Positions 38,053 through 46,703 of a DNA stretch of 64,000 nucleotides are shown in pieces. A program made the translations under genes and the position numbers. The notes beneath the pieces are model-generated. The model did no database searches. It had not been told where the DNA came from and worked only from the letters and a program-made list of their open reading frames with translations. Position 1 is the first letter of the stretch, and the number at the start of each line of letters is the position of its first letter. This DNA is from Roseicyclus sp. (GTDB lineage Bacteria > Pseudomonadota > Alphaproteobacteria > Rhodobacterales > Rhodobacteraceae): assembly GCA_018401965.1 (NCBI GenBank), contig JAGYJU010000020.1, positions 124,001 to 188,000 on the forward strand, given 5' to 3'.

Positions 38053-38820
38053 TCAGCCGGGGCTGCGTTCGGCCCAACCGGCGAAAATCCGTTCCAGGAA
38101 CACCACGACATAGAACAAGACGATGCCCAGCGCGGCGAGCGCGAACAAGACCGCGAACATCAGCGGGTAATCGGCATTGATCCGCCCCGAATCGAACAGG
38201 TCGCCAAGCCCGCGCCCATGGGGCGACACGATTTCCATCAGGTTGGTGCCGATAAAGGCCAGCGTCACCGCCACCTTCAGCGCGCCGAAGAATTCCGGCA
38301 GGGTTTTCGGCAACGCGATTTTCCAGAAAATCGTCACGTTCGATGCCCCCAGCGACCGCAGGATGTCGCGGTATTCCGGTTCCAGCGTCGACAGGCCGAT
38401 GGAAACCGACACGGCAATCGGAAAGAACGAGATGATGAAGGCGATCAGCACGGTGTTGAAATCATGCTGCCCCACGAACATCAGCGCCACGATCGGCACC
38501 ACGGTCGCCTTGGGAATGGCGTTGAACCCGACAAGGATCGGGTAAAGCCCTTCGCGCGCAAAGCGTGAAAAGCCCATGATCATGCCCACCAGCGTGCCGA
38601 ACACCACCGCAAGGCCAAGCCCCGCCACGGTGCGCCACAGCGTTTCCCAGGACTTGATCAGGAACAGATCCCAGAACCGGATGTACCGCGGGATAAGGTC
38701 AGACGGGCTTGCCATGCGGTAATCGGGCAGTTGGTTGTACCACACCGCCCATTCCCACAGCGCCAAGATACCGACGATGAACAGGGTCGGGGCAAGGATC
38801 TTGCGCAGCGTGTCGTTCAT
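38053..38820 (-). CDS. ABC transporter permease (SsuC/TauC/ThiX type)
   Basis: 255 residues with six hydrophobic helices and the permease loop ILRSLGASNVTIFWKIALPK (EAA-type). LMEIVSPHGRGLGDLFDSGR is typical of permeases for sulfonate-, nitrate- or pyrimidine-type importers. Its ATG overlaps the stop of the ATPase gene. The three genes 38053-40750 form one importer operon read leftward. Confidence 0.92.
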   Translation of the reverse strand: MNDTLRKILAPTLFIVGILALWEWAVWYNQLPDYRMASPSDLIPRYIRFWDLFLIKSWETLWRTVAGLGLAVVFGTLVGMIMGFSRFAREGLYPILVGFNAIPKATVVPIVALMFVGQHDFNTVLIAFIISFFPIAVSVSIGLSTLEPEYRDILRSLGASNVTIFWKIALPKTLPEFFGALKVAVTLAFIGTNLMEIVSPHGRGLGDLFDSGRINADYPLMFAVLFALAALGIVLFYVVVFLERIFAGWAERSPG

Positions 38821-39656
38821 GCCGTGACCTCCGCGGGTTTGGCGTGGCCATCAAGGGGGGCATCGGCATCGGTCGCGCGGCCCTGCGCCACCTGGATCTG
38901 GTGGCGCAACGTGGCCAGCATCGCGACCGCCGCCGGCGAATACAGATCATCCAGCGTGCGCGGACCGGGCAGATCGACATCCAGCACGTATTGCGCCCGC
39001 GCGGGCCGCCCTGACATCACCACCACCTGATCGGCAAGGAACACGCTTTCGCGCAGGTCATGGGTGATCAGCAGGCAGGTGAAAGGTTCTTCGCGGCGCA
39101 GGTCATGCATGGTGCACCAGAGGTCTTCGCGGGTGAAGGCATCGAGCGCGCCGAACGGTTCATCCAGGATCAGCACATCGGGCTTGTGAATGATCGACCG
39201 GCACAGGCTGGCGCGCTGGCGCATGCCTCCGGACAGTTCCGAAGGGCGTTTCTCGGCAAACCCGGTCAGGCCGACCAGGTCCAGCAAATGATGCGCGCGT
39301 TCGATCGCCTCGGCCTTGGACATGGGCGATTTGACGATTTCCAGCGGCAACAGGATATTCTGCAAGATCGTGCGCCATTCCAGCAGCACCGGGTTCTGAA
39401 ACGCCATGCCGACGGTCGGGCGCGGCGATGTCACCAGCTTGGAATGCAGCCACACCTGCCCGTGATCGGGGCGCATCAACCCCGACACAAGCCGCGTCAG
39501 CGTGGACTTGCCACAGCCAGACGGGCCGACCACGGCACAAAAGCTGTTTTCGGGCACCTGCATCGACAGGCCATCCAGAACCGGCAACGGGCCAGCCTTG
39601 GTTCTGTAGGCATGCGACACCTCGCGCAGCTCGATCATGTGGGCGGAACTGGTCAT
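38817..39656 (-). CDS. ABC transporter ATP-binding protein (SsuB/TauB type)
   Basis: 279 residues: Walker A CAVVGPSGCGKSTLTRLVSG, Q-loop (GMAFQNPVLLEW), signature LSGGMRQRASLCRSI, Walker B DVLILDEPFGALDAFTRED and the switch H in LLITHDLRESVFLAD. It energises the permease encoded downstream. Start ATG 39656 (MTSSAHMIELREVSHAY). Confidence 0.95.
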   Translation of the reverse strand: MTSSAHMIELREVSHAYRTKAGPLPVLDGLSMQVPENSFCAVVGPSGCGKSTLTRLVSGLMRPDHGQVWLHSKLVTSPRPTVGMAFQNPVLLEWRTILQNILLPLEIVKSPMSKAEAIERAHHLLDLVGLTGFAEKRPSELSGGMRQRASLCRSIIHKPDVLILDEPFGALDAFTREDLWCTMHDLRREEPFTCLLITHDLRESVFLADQVVVMSGRPARAQYVLDVDLPGPRTLDDLYSPAAVAMLATLRHQIQVAQGRATDADAPLDGHAKPAEVTA

Positions 39657-39733
39657 GGCAGCCTTTCGCGTAACAAAGGCCCGGCGCCGCAAACGGCACC
39701 GGGCATGGGTATTGTCGTGGCCTCAGCCTGCGA

Positions 39734-40750
39734 TCACTGCGGCGCGATCATCAACACCTCTGCCTCGGGCAGGTAGGCGTCGGTGAAATACAGGGCCGCA
39801 TCGGGTTCATTCTGGAACTCGTAGGTCAGGCGCAGCTGTTCGATCGCCGTTGCCATCCGCGCGGGGTCGATGTTGCCCATGCCGTTCTCGATCACCCAGG
39901 GGGTTACGATATTGGCGTCCAGCGCCAGTTGCAGACGGCGGGTTTCAAGCTCGACATCACCGGCGGGGTTGCGGTCGATCACGGCGGCGGCGCCTGCGGC
40001 CGGGTCGGCCACGGCATCGGCCACACCGCGCGCAATCGCACGCAGCGCACCGGTCACCACCTCGGGATTGGCGGCGGCGAAATCGGTGTTGATGATCACC
40101 GCGTTGCCGTAAAGCGCCACGCCATGATCCGAGAAGAGGATCGTGGTGATGTCATCCTCAGGCACGCCAAGACGCGCCAGCGACAGGAAGGACGAGAAGT
40201 TGAAGCCGGTCACGGCATCGACATTGCCTTCCGCGAGCATCGGTTCACGGGTGGGGAACCCCACGGGTTCCACGGTGATGGTGGACACGTCGATGTCATT
40301 GACCGCCGCAAGGATCGGGAACTGCGCCCATGCACCATCGGGCGGCGGCGCGCCCAGGATCGATCCTTCGAGATCTGCGATGCCGCTGATGCCCTGGCTG
40401 ACGCGGCCCACGATGGAAAAGGGCGGGCTGTCATAGACCATCATCGCCGCGATCACCGGCGCGCCGGGGTTCTGGTCGAGGAAACGGACCAACGAATTGA
40501 TATCTGCAAACCCGAGCGGGAAGGCGCCCGAGGCAACCTTGGGGATCGCATCCAGCGATCCTTCGCCGGCCGCGACCGACACGTTCAACCCCTCGGCGGC
40601 GAAATGGCCATTGTCGATGGCAAGGAAATAGGGCGCGGCAGGCCCCTCAAAGCGCCAATCGAGGGCAAAGTTGATATCCATGTCCTGGGCGGCGAGCGGG
40701 GTCGCCACGATCAGGGCAGCGGCAAGGGCGGGAATGGCACGGGTGAACAA
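39734..40750 (-). CDS. ABC transporter substrate-binding protein (NMT1/THI5-like)
   Basis: 338 residues. I chose TTG 40750 because AAGGAG lies seven bases upstream and it leads straight into a signal peptide (FTRAIPALAAALIVATPLAA). The body INFALDWRFEGPAAPYFLAI, then DNGHFAAEGLNVSV and VIAAMMVYDSPPFSIVGR fits the NMT1/THI5 fold used for thiamine-pyrimidine, riboflavin and sulfonate uptake. No TPP or FMN riboswitch is evident upstream, so the substrate stays open. Confidence 0.88.
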   Translation of the reverse strand: MFTRAIPALAAALIVATPLAAQDMDINFALDWRFEGPAAPYFLAIDNGHFAAEGLNVSVAAGEGSLDAIPKVASGAFPLGFADINSLVRFLDQNPGAPVIAAMMVYDSPPFSIVGRVSQGISGIADLEGSILGAPPPDGAWAQFPILAAVNDIDVSTITVEPVGFPTREPMLAEGNVDAVTGFNFSSFLSLARLGVPEDDITTILFSDHGVALYGNAVIINTDFAAANPEVVTGALRAIARGVADAVADPAAGAAAVIDRNPAGDVELETRRLQLALDANIVTPWVIENGMGNIDPARMATAIEQLRLTYEFQNEPDAALYFTDAYLPEAEVLMIAPQ

Positions 40751-40851
40751 GCGGTTTCTCCTTGAGCTTGGCGGCACGGTCGGCACGATCCGCCCTACAT
40801 CACCGGCAGTTTCGACGCCCGTCAACGGCCCGGATGCCCGTGAATAAGGCG

Positions 40852-40863
40852 TTTGCGCGCAAA
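40852..40863. promoter_or_regulatory. Palindrome upstream of the importer operon
   Basis: TTTGCGCGCAAA is a perfect 12-bp palindrome followed by a half-site repeat (ACGCAAA, 40866-40872), about 100 bases upstream of the substrate-binding protein start. Candidate operator for a LacI- or GntR-like regulator. Confidence 0.35.
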
Positions 40864-40917
40864 ATACGCAAATGATGCCGGATTAGCTCGATTTTTAGGC
40901 AGATGAGCCCAGTGCGC

Positions 40918-42841
40918 CTAAAGCTTCAGCAGGTAACGGGCGAATCCGCTCGCTTCGATCCCGTCAGGGGTCAGGCCAAGGGCGCGCGCGCGGTCGGCAT
41001 GGGCGGCGGCCCCCGGCCCGGTGTGCACGACAACCGGCACACCACCCAAAGGGGTGAAGGCAAAACTTGGCTCGATCACCGGGGCAAGGGGCGTCTGCGC
41101 GGCGGTGAAGTGATGGATCAGCAGGCTGCGCACCGGGTTGGGCGAGGTGAAGACCACTTCGCATTCGGCCGCATCGGGGAAATGCCCCCCGCCCGCCGCG
41201 CGATAGGCGCTGGTGATCACAAGGTATTTGTTCTCGGCCAGAACCGGCGGACCAGAGGACAGCCGCAAGTTGCGGATCCGCCCCGGCCCGGTGCGGATGT
41301 CATCGCCATTTGCGTTGGTGCGCGCCTCTTGCGCGAGGTCGATGTCATAGCGCAGGCCATCCATGCGGTCGAAATTGTAGCTGGCAAAATCCATGTCGAT
41401 CAGCGCTTGTGGGCCGCTGCGATCCGGATCGATCCGGCAAAACGCAGAAGCCGACCGTTCCAGCCAGGCGCGGATCTGTGCGCCGGTGGCGCATAGCACC
41501 GCCAAGCCGTTGGAATAGCCATAGAGATCGGCGGCATGCCGCAACAAGACGGCCCCCGCCGGAACATCGGAATAATGCCCGGGCCCGCCCCGACCACCGG
41601 ATTTGAACGGGGTCGTCACCGAAATCAGCGGCAGCGCCGCCAGATCCGCCCGATCCGCAACCATGCACGCCACGGCGGCACGCTGGGCATCGGCGATCAC
41701 CTGCGTCGCGGCACAGGGTGCGACCAAGCTGAAATAAGTTTCCAGCGGCACGGCGCTTTGCCCCAGGGGGCGGGCGGAATACGCGCGGGTCAGACGATGC
41801 CCCCGCAGCATCTGACGCCGGAACACGGGCAAGGCCCGGACCCGCTGGCGCAGCGCGACATGATCTTGCGCGCGCGCGTCGGCCAGCGCCCGCAAGCACA
41901 CCCTGGCATCGCGCACCCGCCACGCCAGCCCGCCAGGCAAGGACCGGTCCGGATCCCGCTGCAAGGTCAGATCGATCTGCCCCAGGTGCGACCCCCAGAA
42001 TCCGGGCTGCACCAGGGGCACCCCCCCGATCAAGCCGGTCGGCTCGTCGGGGCCCGGAAACAGCCGGTGGGTATGCCCGGCGATGACCGCATCGACACCC
42101 GTGAGTCCGTGCAATCAGGCGACCGACGTTTTCCCCATCGGTCGTGTCGACATCGGCCCCGGGTCCGGAATGGGCCAGCACGATCACAAGATCGGCACCC
42201 TTGGCCCGCAACTGCGCCACTTCGCGCTGGATCGCGGGCAAGATGGCGCCCACCTCCAGCTGGCCTTCAAGCTGCGGCCTCGCCCACCGCGTCACCTGCG
42301 GCGGGGTCGCGCCGGTCACGCCGATCCGAAGCGGGCATACCGCGCCGCTGTCATCCACAAGATTTCGGTCCAGAATGGCATGGCGCGCGACCAGGTCGCC
42401 GCCATCGGCCAGCCGCCGCGCATTGGCCAGAACCACCGGGTAACGCGCCGGGGCAAGCAGCTGGTCCAACACCTCGAGGCCGAAATCGAAGTCATGGTTG
42501 CCAAGCGTCGCGGCATCGTAGCGCAAGGCATTCATCGCTGCGATCATCGGGTGCATATCGCCATGCGCAACCAGTTCCGACAGGGCGGCATCGGCCAGCG
42601 GCGCGCCCTGGAACGTGTCGCCATTGTCGAACAAGACGGTATTGGGGCATTCCGACCGCGCCTGTTCGATCACCGCCGCAAGCGCCGCAAGCCCGACCCC
42701 ATCATCGCGACAATCCGCGAAATAATTGAACGGAAACAGGTGCGCATGCAAATCTGATGTCGCCAGCACGCGGAGGCGAAGCAGGCCCTGGCCGGATTGG
42801 GCGTCATTCCCCTGGGCCGCCCTTATCCCCGTCACCGTCAT
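40918..42841 (-). pseudogene. Bifunctional 2',3'-cyclic-nucleotide phosphodiesterase/3'-nucleotidase-like protein, frameshifted
   Basis: A metallophosphoesterase plus 5'-nucleotidase C-terminal domain, about 640 residues when rejoined. The first frame from ATG 42841 has LRVLATSDLHAHLFPFNYFA, NTVLFDNGDTFQGAPLAD, ATLGNHDFDFGLEVLDQL and LVIVLAHSGPGAD. The second continues GLTGVDAVIAGHTHRLFPGP to SRSEQ-distinct C-terminal LVITSAYRAAGGGHFPDAA. One indel near 42112-42116 separates them. No signal peptide is apparent at this start. Enzymes of this type feed on extracellular nucleotides. Break is probably a sequence error. Confidence 0.8.
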
Positions 42842-42996
42842 GATTGTTCCAGTTCTGTCCCCAGGACCAGCGTGGTGCGCCTTGCCGCCGGGGTGAACAA
42901 CGGCCGCGCAAGATTTTTCGTTTTACAGGCTGCATTGCGCCGGATGTGTCTAACGGGCCATACCATTGTTCACGTGCGCATCGGAAAGGATTAAAA

Positions 42997-43974
42997 ATGC
43001 AGCTTGGCGACAGTGTGACATTCGGTGGCTCTGATCTCGACCGGGCTGCGGCCGAACGGAAAGACCCCGAAACGCTTGCCCTGGCACTGGCACAAGATGG
43101 CCGCGTGATCCCGCTTTGGCGGGGCAAACCGCTGGTGGCGGGCGACCCGGCCCAGGGGTTTTGCACGCTTGTTCAGCTGGCCCCGGGCGACACGATCCTG
43201 GCATCCGCGACCGAGGCGCCGATCTTTCTGGGCCGCATCGAGGGCAAGCCGATCTTTGCGCAAGACATCTCGGCATGGACCCCGCAGGAACCCGTCGACG
43301 AAGCCCAGATCGGCGCGTTTCTTGACCCCACGGTCCAGGTGCACCCCAACGCCCCGGCAAACAGCGCGTTCCGGGAATTGCGCGCGATCATGACAACGCT
43401 GTCGGCGCGCGATGCCGAATTGGCCGCAACGGCCCGGGCGCTTGGCAACTGGCACTTGTCGCACGGGTTCTGCGCGGGCTGCGGCGTGGCCTCGAAGATG
43501 GCAGAGGCAGGCTGGCAACGTGTTTGCCCCGGCTGTGGCGCGCATCATTTCCCCCGCACCGACCCGGTGGTGATCATGTTGATCACCCGGGGCGAGCGTG
43601 TGCTGCTTGGCCGGTCGCCCGGTTGGCCCGAGGGAATGTTTTCGCTTTTGGCCGGGTTCGTCGAACCGGGTGAAACCATCGAGGCCGCCGTGCGCCGCGA
43701 AGTGTTCGAAGAAACCGCCGTGCAGGTGGGGCGTGTCGATTACCTTGCCTCGCAGCCCTGGCCGTTTCCCGCCTCTCTCATGATCGGCTGTCATGGCGAA
43801 GCGATCAGCGACGACATCACCATCGACCCGACCGAGATCGAGGCGGCGCGCTGGGTCACGCGCAGCGAATTGCTGACCGTCTTCGCGGGCCTGCACCCCG
43901 AAATTCGACCGGCGCGACGCGGTGCGATCGCGCATTTCCTGTTGGAACGCTGGCTGGCAGACCGCATCGACTAG
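42997..43974 (+). CDS. nudC: NAD(+) diphosphatase / NADH pyrophosphatase
   Basis: 325 residues from ATG 42997, after GGAAAGGA. The zinc ribbon is FCAGCGVASKMAEAGWQRVC then PGC; the Nudix box is GFVEPGETIEAAVRREVFEE; and the NudC-specific SQPWPFPASLM follows. It hydrolyses NADH to NMNH and AMP and in E. coli also removes NAD caps from RNA. Confidence 0.96.
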   Translation: MQLGDSVTFGGSDLDRAAAERKDPETLALALAQDGRVIPLWRGKPLVAGDPAQGFCTLVQLAPGDTILASATEAPIFLGRIEGKPIFAQDISAWTPQEPVDEAQIGAFLDPTVQVHPNAPANSAFRELRAIMTTLSARDAELAATARALGNWHLSHGFCAGCGVASKMAEAGWQRVCPGCGAHHFPRTDPVVIMLITRGERVLLGRSPGWPEGMFSLLAGFVEPGETIEAAVRREVFEETAVQVGRVDYLASQPWPFPASLMIGCHGEAISDDITIDPTEIEAARWVTRSELLTVFAGLHPEIRPARRGAIAHFLLERWLADRID

Positions 43975-44087
43975 CAAAAGGCCCGCAAAAAACCCGGCCG
44001 ATCGCGCCCCGGCGGTTGTCGCAGGGGGGCGACCTCTGCTAACTTAAGGGAAAGACAAAGAACAAAAGATCGAGCCGAGGTCAAAAT

Positions 44088-44807
44088 ATGCCATACATCA
44101 TGCCCGCACAGCGGATGGCGTTCTTTTTCTCACCCAAGGCCGGGGGCACATCGCTGCGCGCCTTCTTGTTCCATGCGGAAAACGGGTTTCCGTTTCGGGA
44201 TTATTCGGTGCAGGGCGCGCGGGTGGATGCGAACATGCTGGCGGCGAATTATCGCTTCAACCGCACCGATCATGACGCATTGCGGGGCTATCGCCGCTTT
44301 GCGCTGCTGCGCGATCCGGTCAAGCGGTTCCTGTCGGGCTATTCGAACCGGGTTCTGCATTACCGCGAACTGAGCATCGAGGCGGCGGGGCCACAGCTTT
44401 TGTCCGAGGGCTTGCCGCCCGATCCCGACCTGGCCACCTTCGTGGACAATTACATCGGCTACCTGCGCTGTTCCCGGCCCTTGGCCCGGCATTTCCTCAA
44501 GCAACAGAAATTCATCGGCAGCAATCCGGACTATTTCGAACGTATCTTCCGGTTGGAAAACATGGATGACCTGGTTCGGTTCGTGAACGACACCTGCGGC
44601 ACCGACGCGAGGATGCCGCGGCTGCAAACCGGCGGCCCAAAACTCAATTTCTTTGCGCTGGACGACGACCTGCAAGCCAACCTGTTGGAAATCTGCCGTC
44701 ATGACATCGCGTTTCAGATCATGCCGGATTACTGGGCCCCCTATGCCCATCTCGTCAGTGCCGCTGAAGCACCGGTTGCGCTGGCCAGAACCGGCAGCAC
44801 GGGGTAA
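44088..44807 (+). CDS. Sulfotransferase family protein
   Basis: 239 residues. The PAPS-binding 5' loop is FFFSPKAGGTSLRAFLFH and the 3'-phosphate region is RFALLRDPVKRFLSGYSNRV, as in sulfotransferase family 2. The acceptor is unknown; carbohydrate or surface polymers are the usual targets. A second, unrelated sulfotransferase gene lies at 49.2 kb next to glycosyltransferases. Confidence 0.82.
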   Translation: MPYIMPAQRMAFFFSPKAGGTSLRAFLFHAENGFPFRDYSVQGARVDANMLAANYRFNRTDHDALRGYRRFALLRDPVKRFLSGYSNRVLHYRELSIEAAGPQLLSEGLPPDPDLATFVDNYIGYLRCSRPLARHFLKQQKFIGSNPDYFERIFRLENMDDLVRFVNDTCGTDARMPRLQTGGPKLNFFALDDDLQANLLEICRHDIAFQIMPDYWAPYAHLVSAAEAPVALARTGSTG

Positions 44808-44846
44808 ACCCGGCCGCGTGACCGGCAGTGTAACAGGACGAGTGCG

Positions 44847-45332
44847 ATGAAATTCAAGGTCTCCGAGGATGTGGATGCGCCGCAGGCCATGGTCTGGGCA
44901 AAATTCGTGGATTTCACCGCGCTGGAAGATGACGCGCGCGGCCGCGGCGCGACGGTAACCCGCGTGGGCAACTGGACCGACACCGCCGAAGGCGTGGCAT
45001 GGCGCGGCGATGTGACGGCGCGGGGGAAATCCCGCCCGCTTGCCGCCAAGGTGACCCGCTTTGCCCCCGAAGATCTTTGCCTGATCGAAAGCCGCATCGG
45101 CGGCATGAATTGCAGCTACGAAATGACCTTTGTGCCCTTGGCAACCGAGGTGACGCGGGTCGCGCTGGTGCTGGAACTCTCGGCCGACACGCTGACCGCG
45201 CGGCTGTTGCTGCAAACGCTGAAACTGGCGCGGGGGCGCGTGTTGCAGCGGATGCAGGCCGTGATCGCCCGCCAGGGCAACGCGGTGGAGGCCGCGCATC
45301 GTCGCCAAAAGGCAAGCCTGACCAAGCGGTGA
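44847..45332 (+). CDS. SRPBCC family protein
   Basis: 161 residues with the helix-grip pattern KFKVSEDVDAPQAMVWAKFV at the N-terminus, RGATVTRVGNWTDTAEGVAW in the middle and a C-terminal helix rich in Arg/Gln. Such proteins bind hydrophobic ligands; no specific role is visible. It ends one base before the convergent DMT transporter. Confidence 0.75.
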   Translation: MKFKVSEDVDAPQAMVWAKFVDFTALEDDARGRGATVTRVGNWTDTAEGVAWRGDVTARGKSRPLAAKVTRFAPEDLCLIESRIGGMNCSYEMTFVPLATEVTRVALVLELSADTLTARLLLQTLKLARGRVLQRMQAVIARQGNAVEAAHRRQKASLTKR

Positions 45333-46253
45333 TCAGGGCTGGGTCGGGCCGGTCTTGCGTTGGCGGGCACGTTCGATGCCCAATTGCCGTTCACGCAGGA
45401 TGATCAGGATGCCCGCGATGACGATCATGGCCCCCCCGGCCAGCGTCGCCGCCCCCGGAACTTCACCAAAGACGGTATAGCCCACGACGATCGCCAAAAG
45501 CATCGAGGCGTATTCGAAAGGCGCGATCAGCGATGCATCGGCATGGCGATAGCTGGTGGTCAGCAGGATCTGGCCCACACCGCCCAAAAGACCCGCAAGA
45601 ATCAACAGGGCCAGCACGTCGGGGGCGGGCACCACCCACCCCCAGGGCAGGGTCAGCAAAGACAACAGCGTTGCCGTGACCGAGAAATAGAACACGATGG
45701 CCGATACCGTTTCGGTCTGCACCAGCTTGCGCACGAAGACCTGCGCCAAGGCCGCGCAGACGGCAGACAGCAACACGACCACCGCCCCCAGCGTTTCCGC
45801 CGTGTCGACCGCACCGGGCGCCACCTGCAACCTTGGGCTGAGAACGACCAAAACCCCCACAAGGCCAAGCGCGACCATCGACAGGCGGAACAGCCGCACC
45901 TCTTCGCCCAGGAACATCGCCGCGAAAATCACCACGAGGATCGGCGAGGCATAGCCGATCGCCGTCACTTCGGGCAGCGGCAACAACCCAAGACCGGCAA
46001 ATCCAAGCCCCATGGCAGAGGTGCCGACCAGCCCGCGCCAGACATGGCCCATGGGGTTGGCAGTGCGCAGGCCGGTGTGCAGATCGCCCCGCATTGCCAA
46101 CCAGACACCGATGACGGGGATCGCGAAGAGCGAGCGGAAAAACACCGCCTGCCCCGGCGGCACGGTGTCGGATGTCGCCTTGATGATCGAGGCCATCGCC
46201 ACGAAAACGCAAACGGACAGGATCTTGAACGTGATACCGCGAAGCGGGGACAT
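45333..46253 (-). CDS. DMT superfamily transporter (EamA)
   Basis: 306 residues with ten hydrophobic helices in two EamA repeats (SVCVFVAMASIIKATSDTVP, FRSLFAIPVIGVWLAMRG; second half GVGQILLTTSYRHADASLIA, FEYASMLLAIVVGYTVFGE). The C-terminus is basic. Drug/metabolite efflux family; substrate unknown. Confidence 0.9.
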   Translation of the reverse strand: MSPLRGITFKILSVCVFVAMASIIKATSDTVPPGQAVFFRSLFAIPVIGVWLAMRGDLHTGLRTANPMGHVWRGLVGTSAMGLGFAGLGLLPLPEVTAIGYASPILVVIFAAMFLGEEVRLFRLSMVALGLVGVLVVLSPRLQVAPGAVDTAETLGAVVVLLSAVCAALAQVFVRKLVQTETVSAIVFYFSVTATLLSLLTLPWGWVVPAPDVLALLILAGLLGGVGQILLTTSYRHADASLIAPFEYASMLLAIVVGYTVFGEVPGAATLAGGAMIVIAGILIILRERQLGIERARQRKTGPTQP

Positions 46254-46304
46254 GGGCCACCAAGGCTGGGTTCACGATCAGCCTACGCCCGACCAGCGGG
46301 GCGT

Positions 46305-46703
46305 TCAATCGCTTGTGATCGGCGCGGCCAGGCCCGACAGGATCGGGCAATCGGGCCTGTCATCCCCGGCGCAGGCATGGACCAGATCCGCCAGGATGCG
46401 CCGCATTTCGGCCAGTTCGGCCATCTTGGCATCGATTTCATCCAGATGCGTCCTGGCCAGATCCTTGACATCGGCACTGGCCCGGCCCCGGTCCTCGTAA
46501 AGCGCCAAAAGCGTCCGGCATTGATCGATGGAAAATCCAAGGCCACGGGCCCGCGCGATGAAGGCCAGCTTGTGCAGATGCGCCTGCGTGAACTGGCGAT
46601 AGCCATTGGCGCCGCGCAAGGGCGTGATCAACCCGATATCCTCGTAGTAGCGGATCGTCTTGGCGGGCAGGCCCGCGGCCTGTGACACCTCGCCGATATT
46701 CAT
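46305..46703 (-). CDS. cueR: Cu(I)-responsive MerR-family regulator CueR
   Basis: 132 residues. The winged helix NIGEVSQAAGLPAKTIRYYE and the metal-binding loop CAGDDRPDCPIL with two cysteines eight apart are the CueR signature for Cu(I), Ag(I) or Au(I). Its ATG overlaps the copA stop, so it is made from the copA transcript. The CueR-type promoter sits upstream of copA at 49162-49192. Confidence 0.94.
   Translation of the reverse strand: MNIGEVSQAAGLPAKTIRYYEDIGLITPLRGANGYRQFTQAHLHKLAFIARARGLGFSIDQCRTLLALYEDRGRASADVKDLARTHLDEIDAKMAELAEMRRILADLVHACAGDDRPDCPILSGLAAPITSD

Noticed and set aside
40751..40917. TPP riboswitch upstream of the NMT1-type importer
   Set aside because: The conserved CTGAGA and ACC-TGA elements are absent on the transcribed strand.
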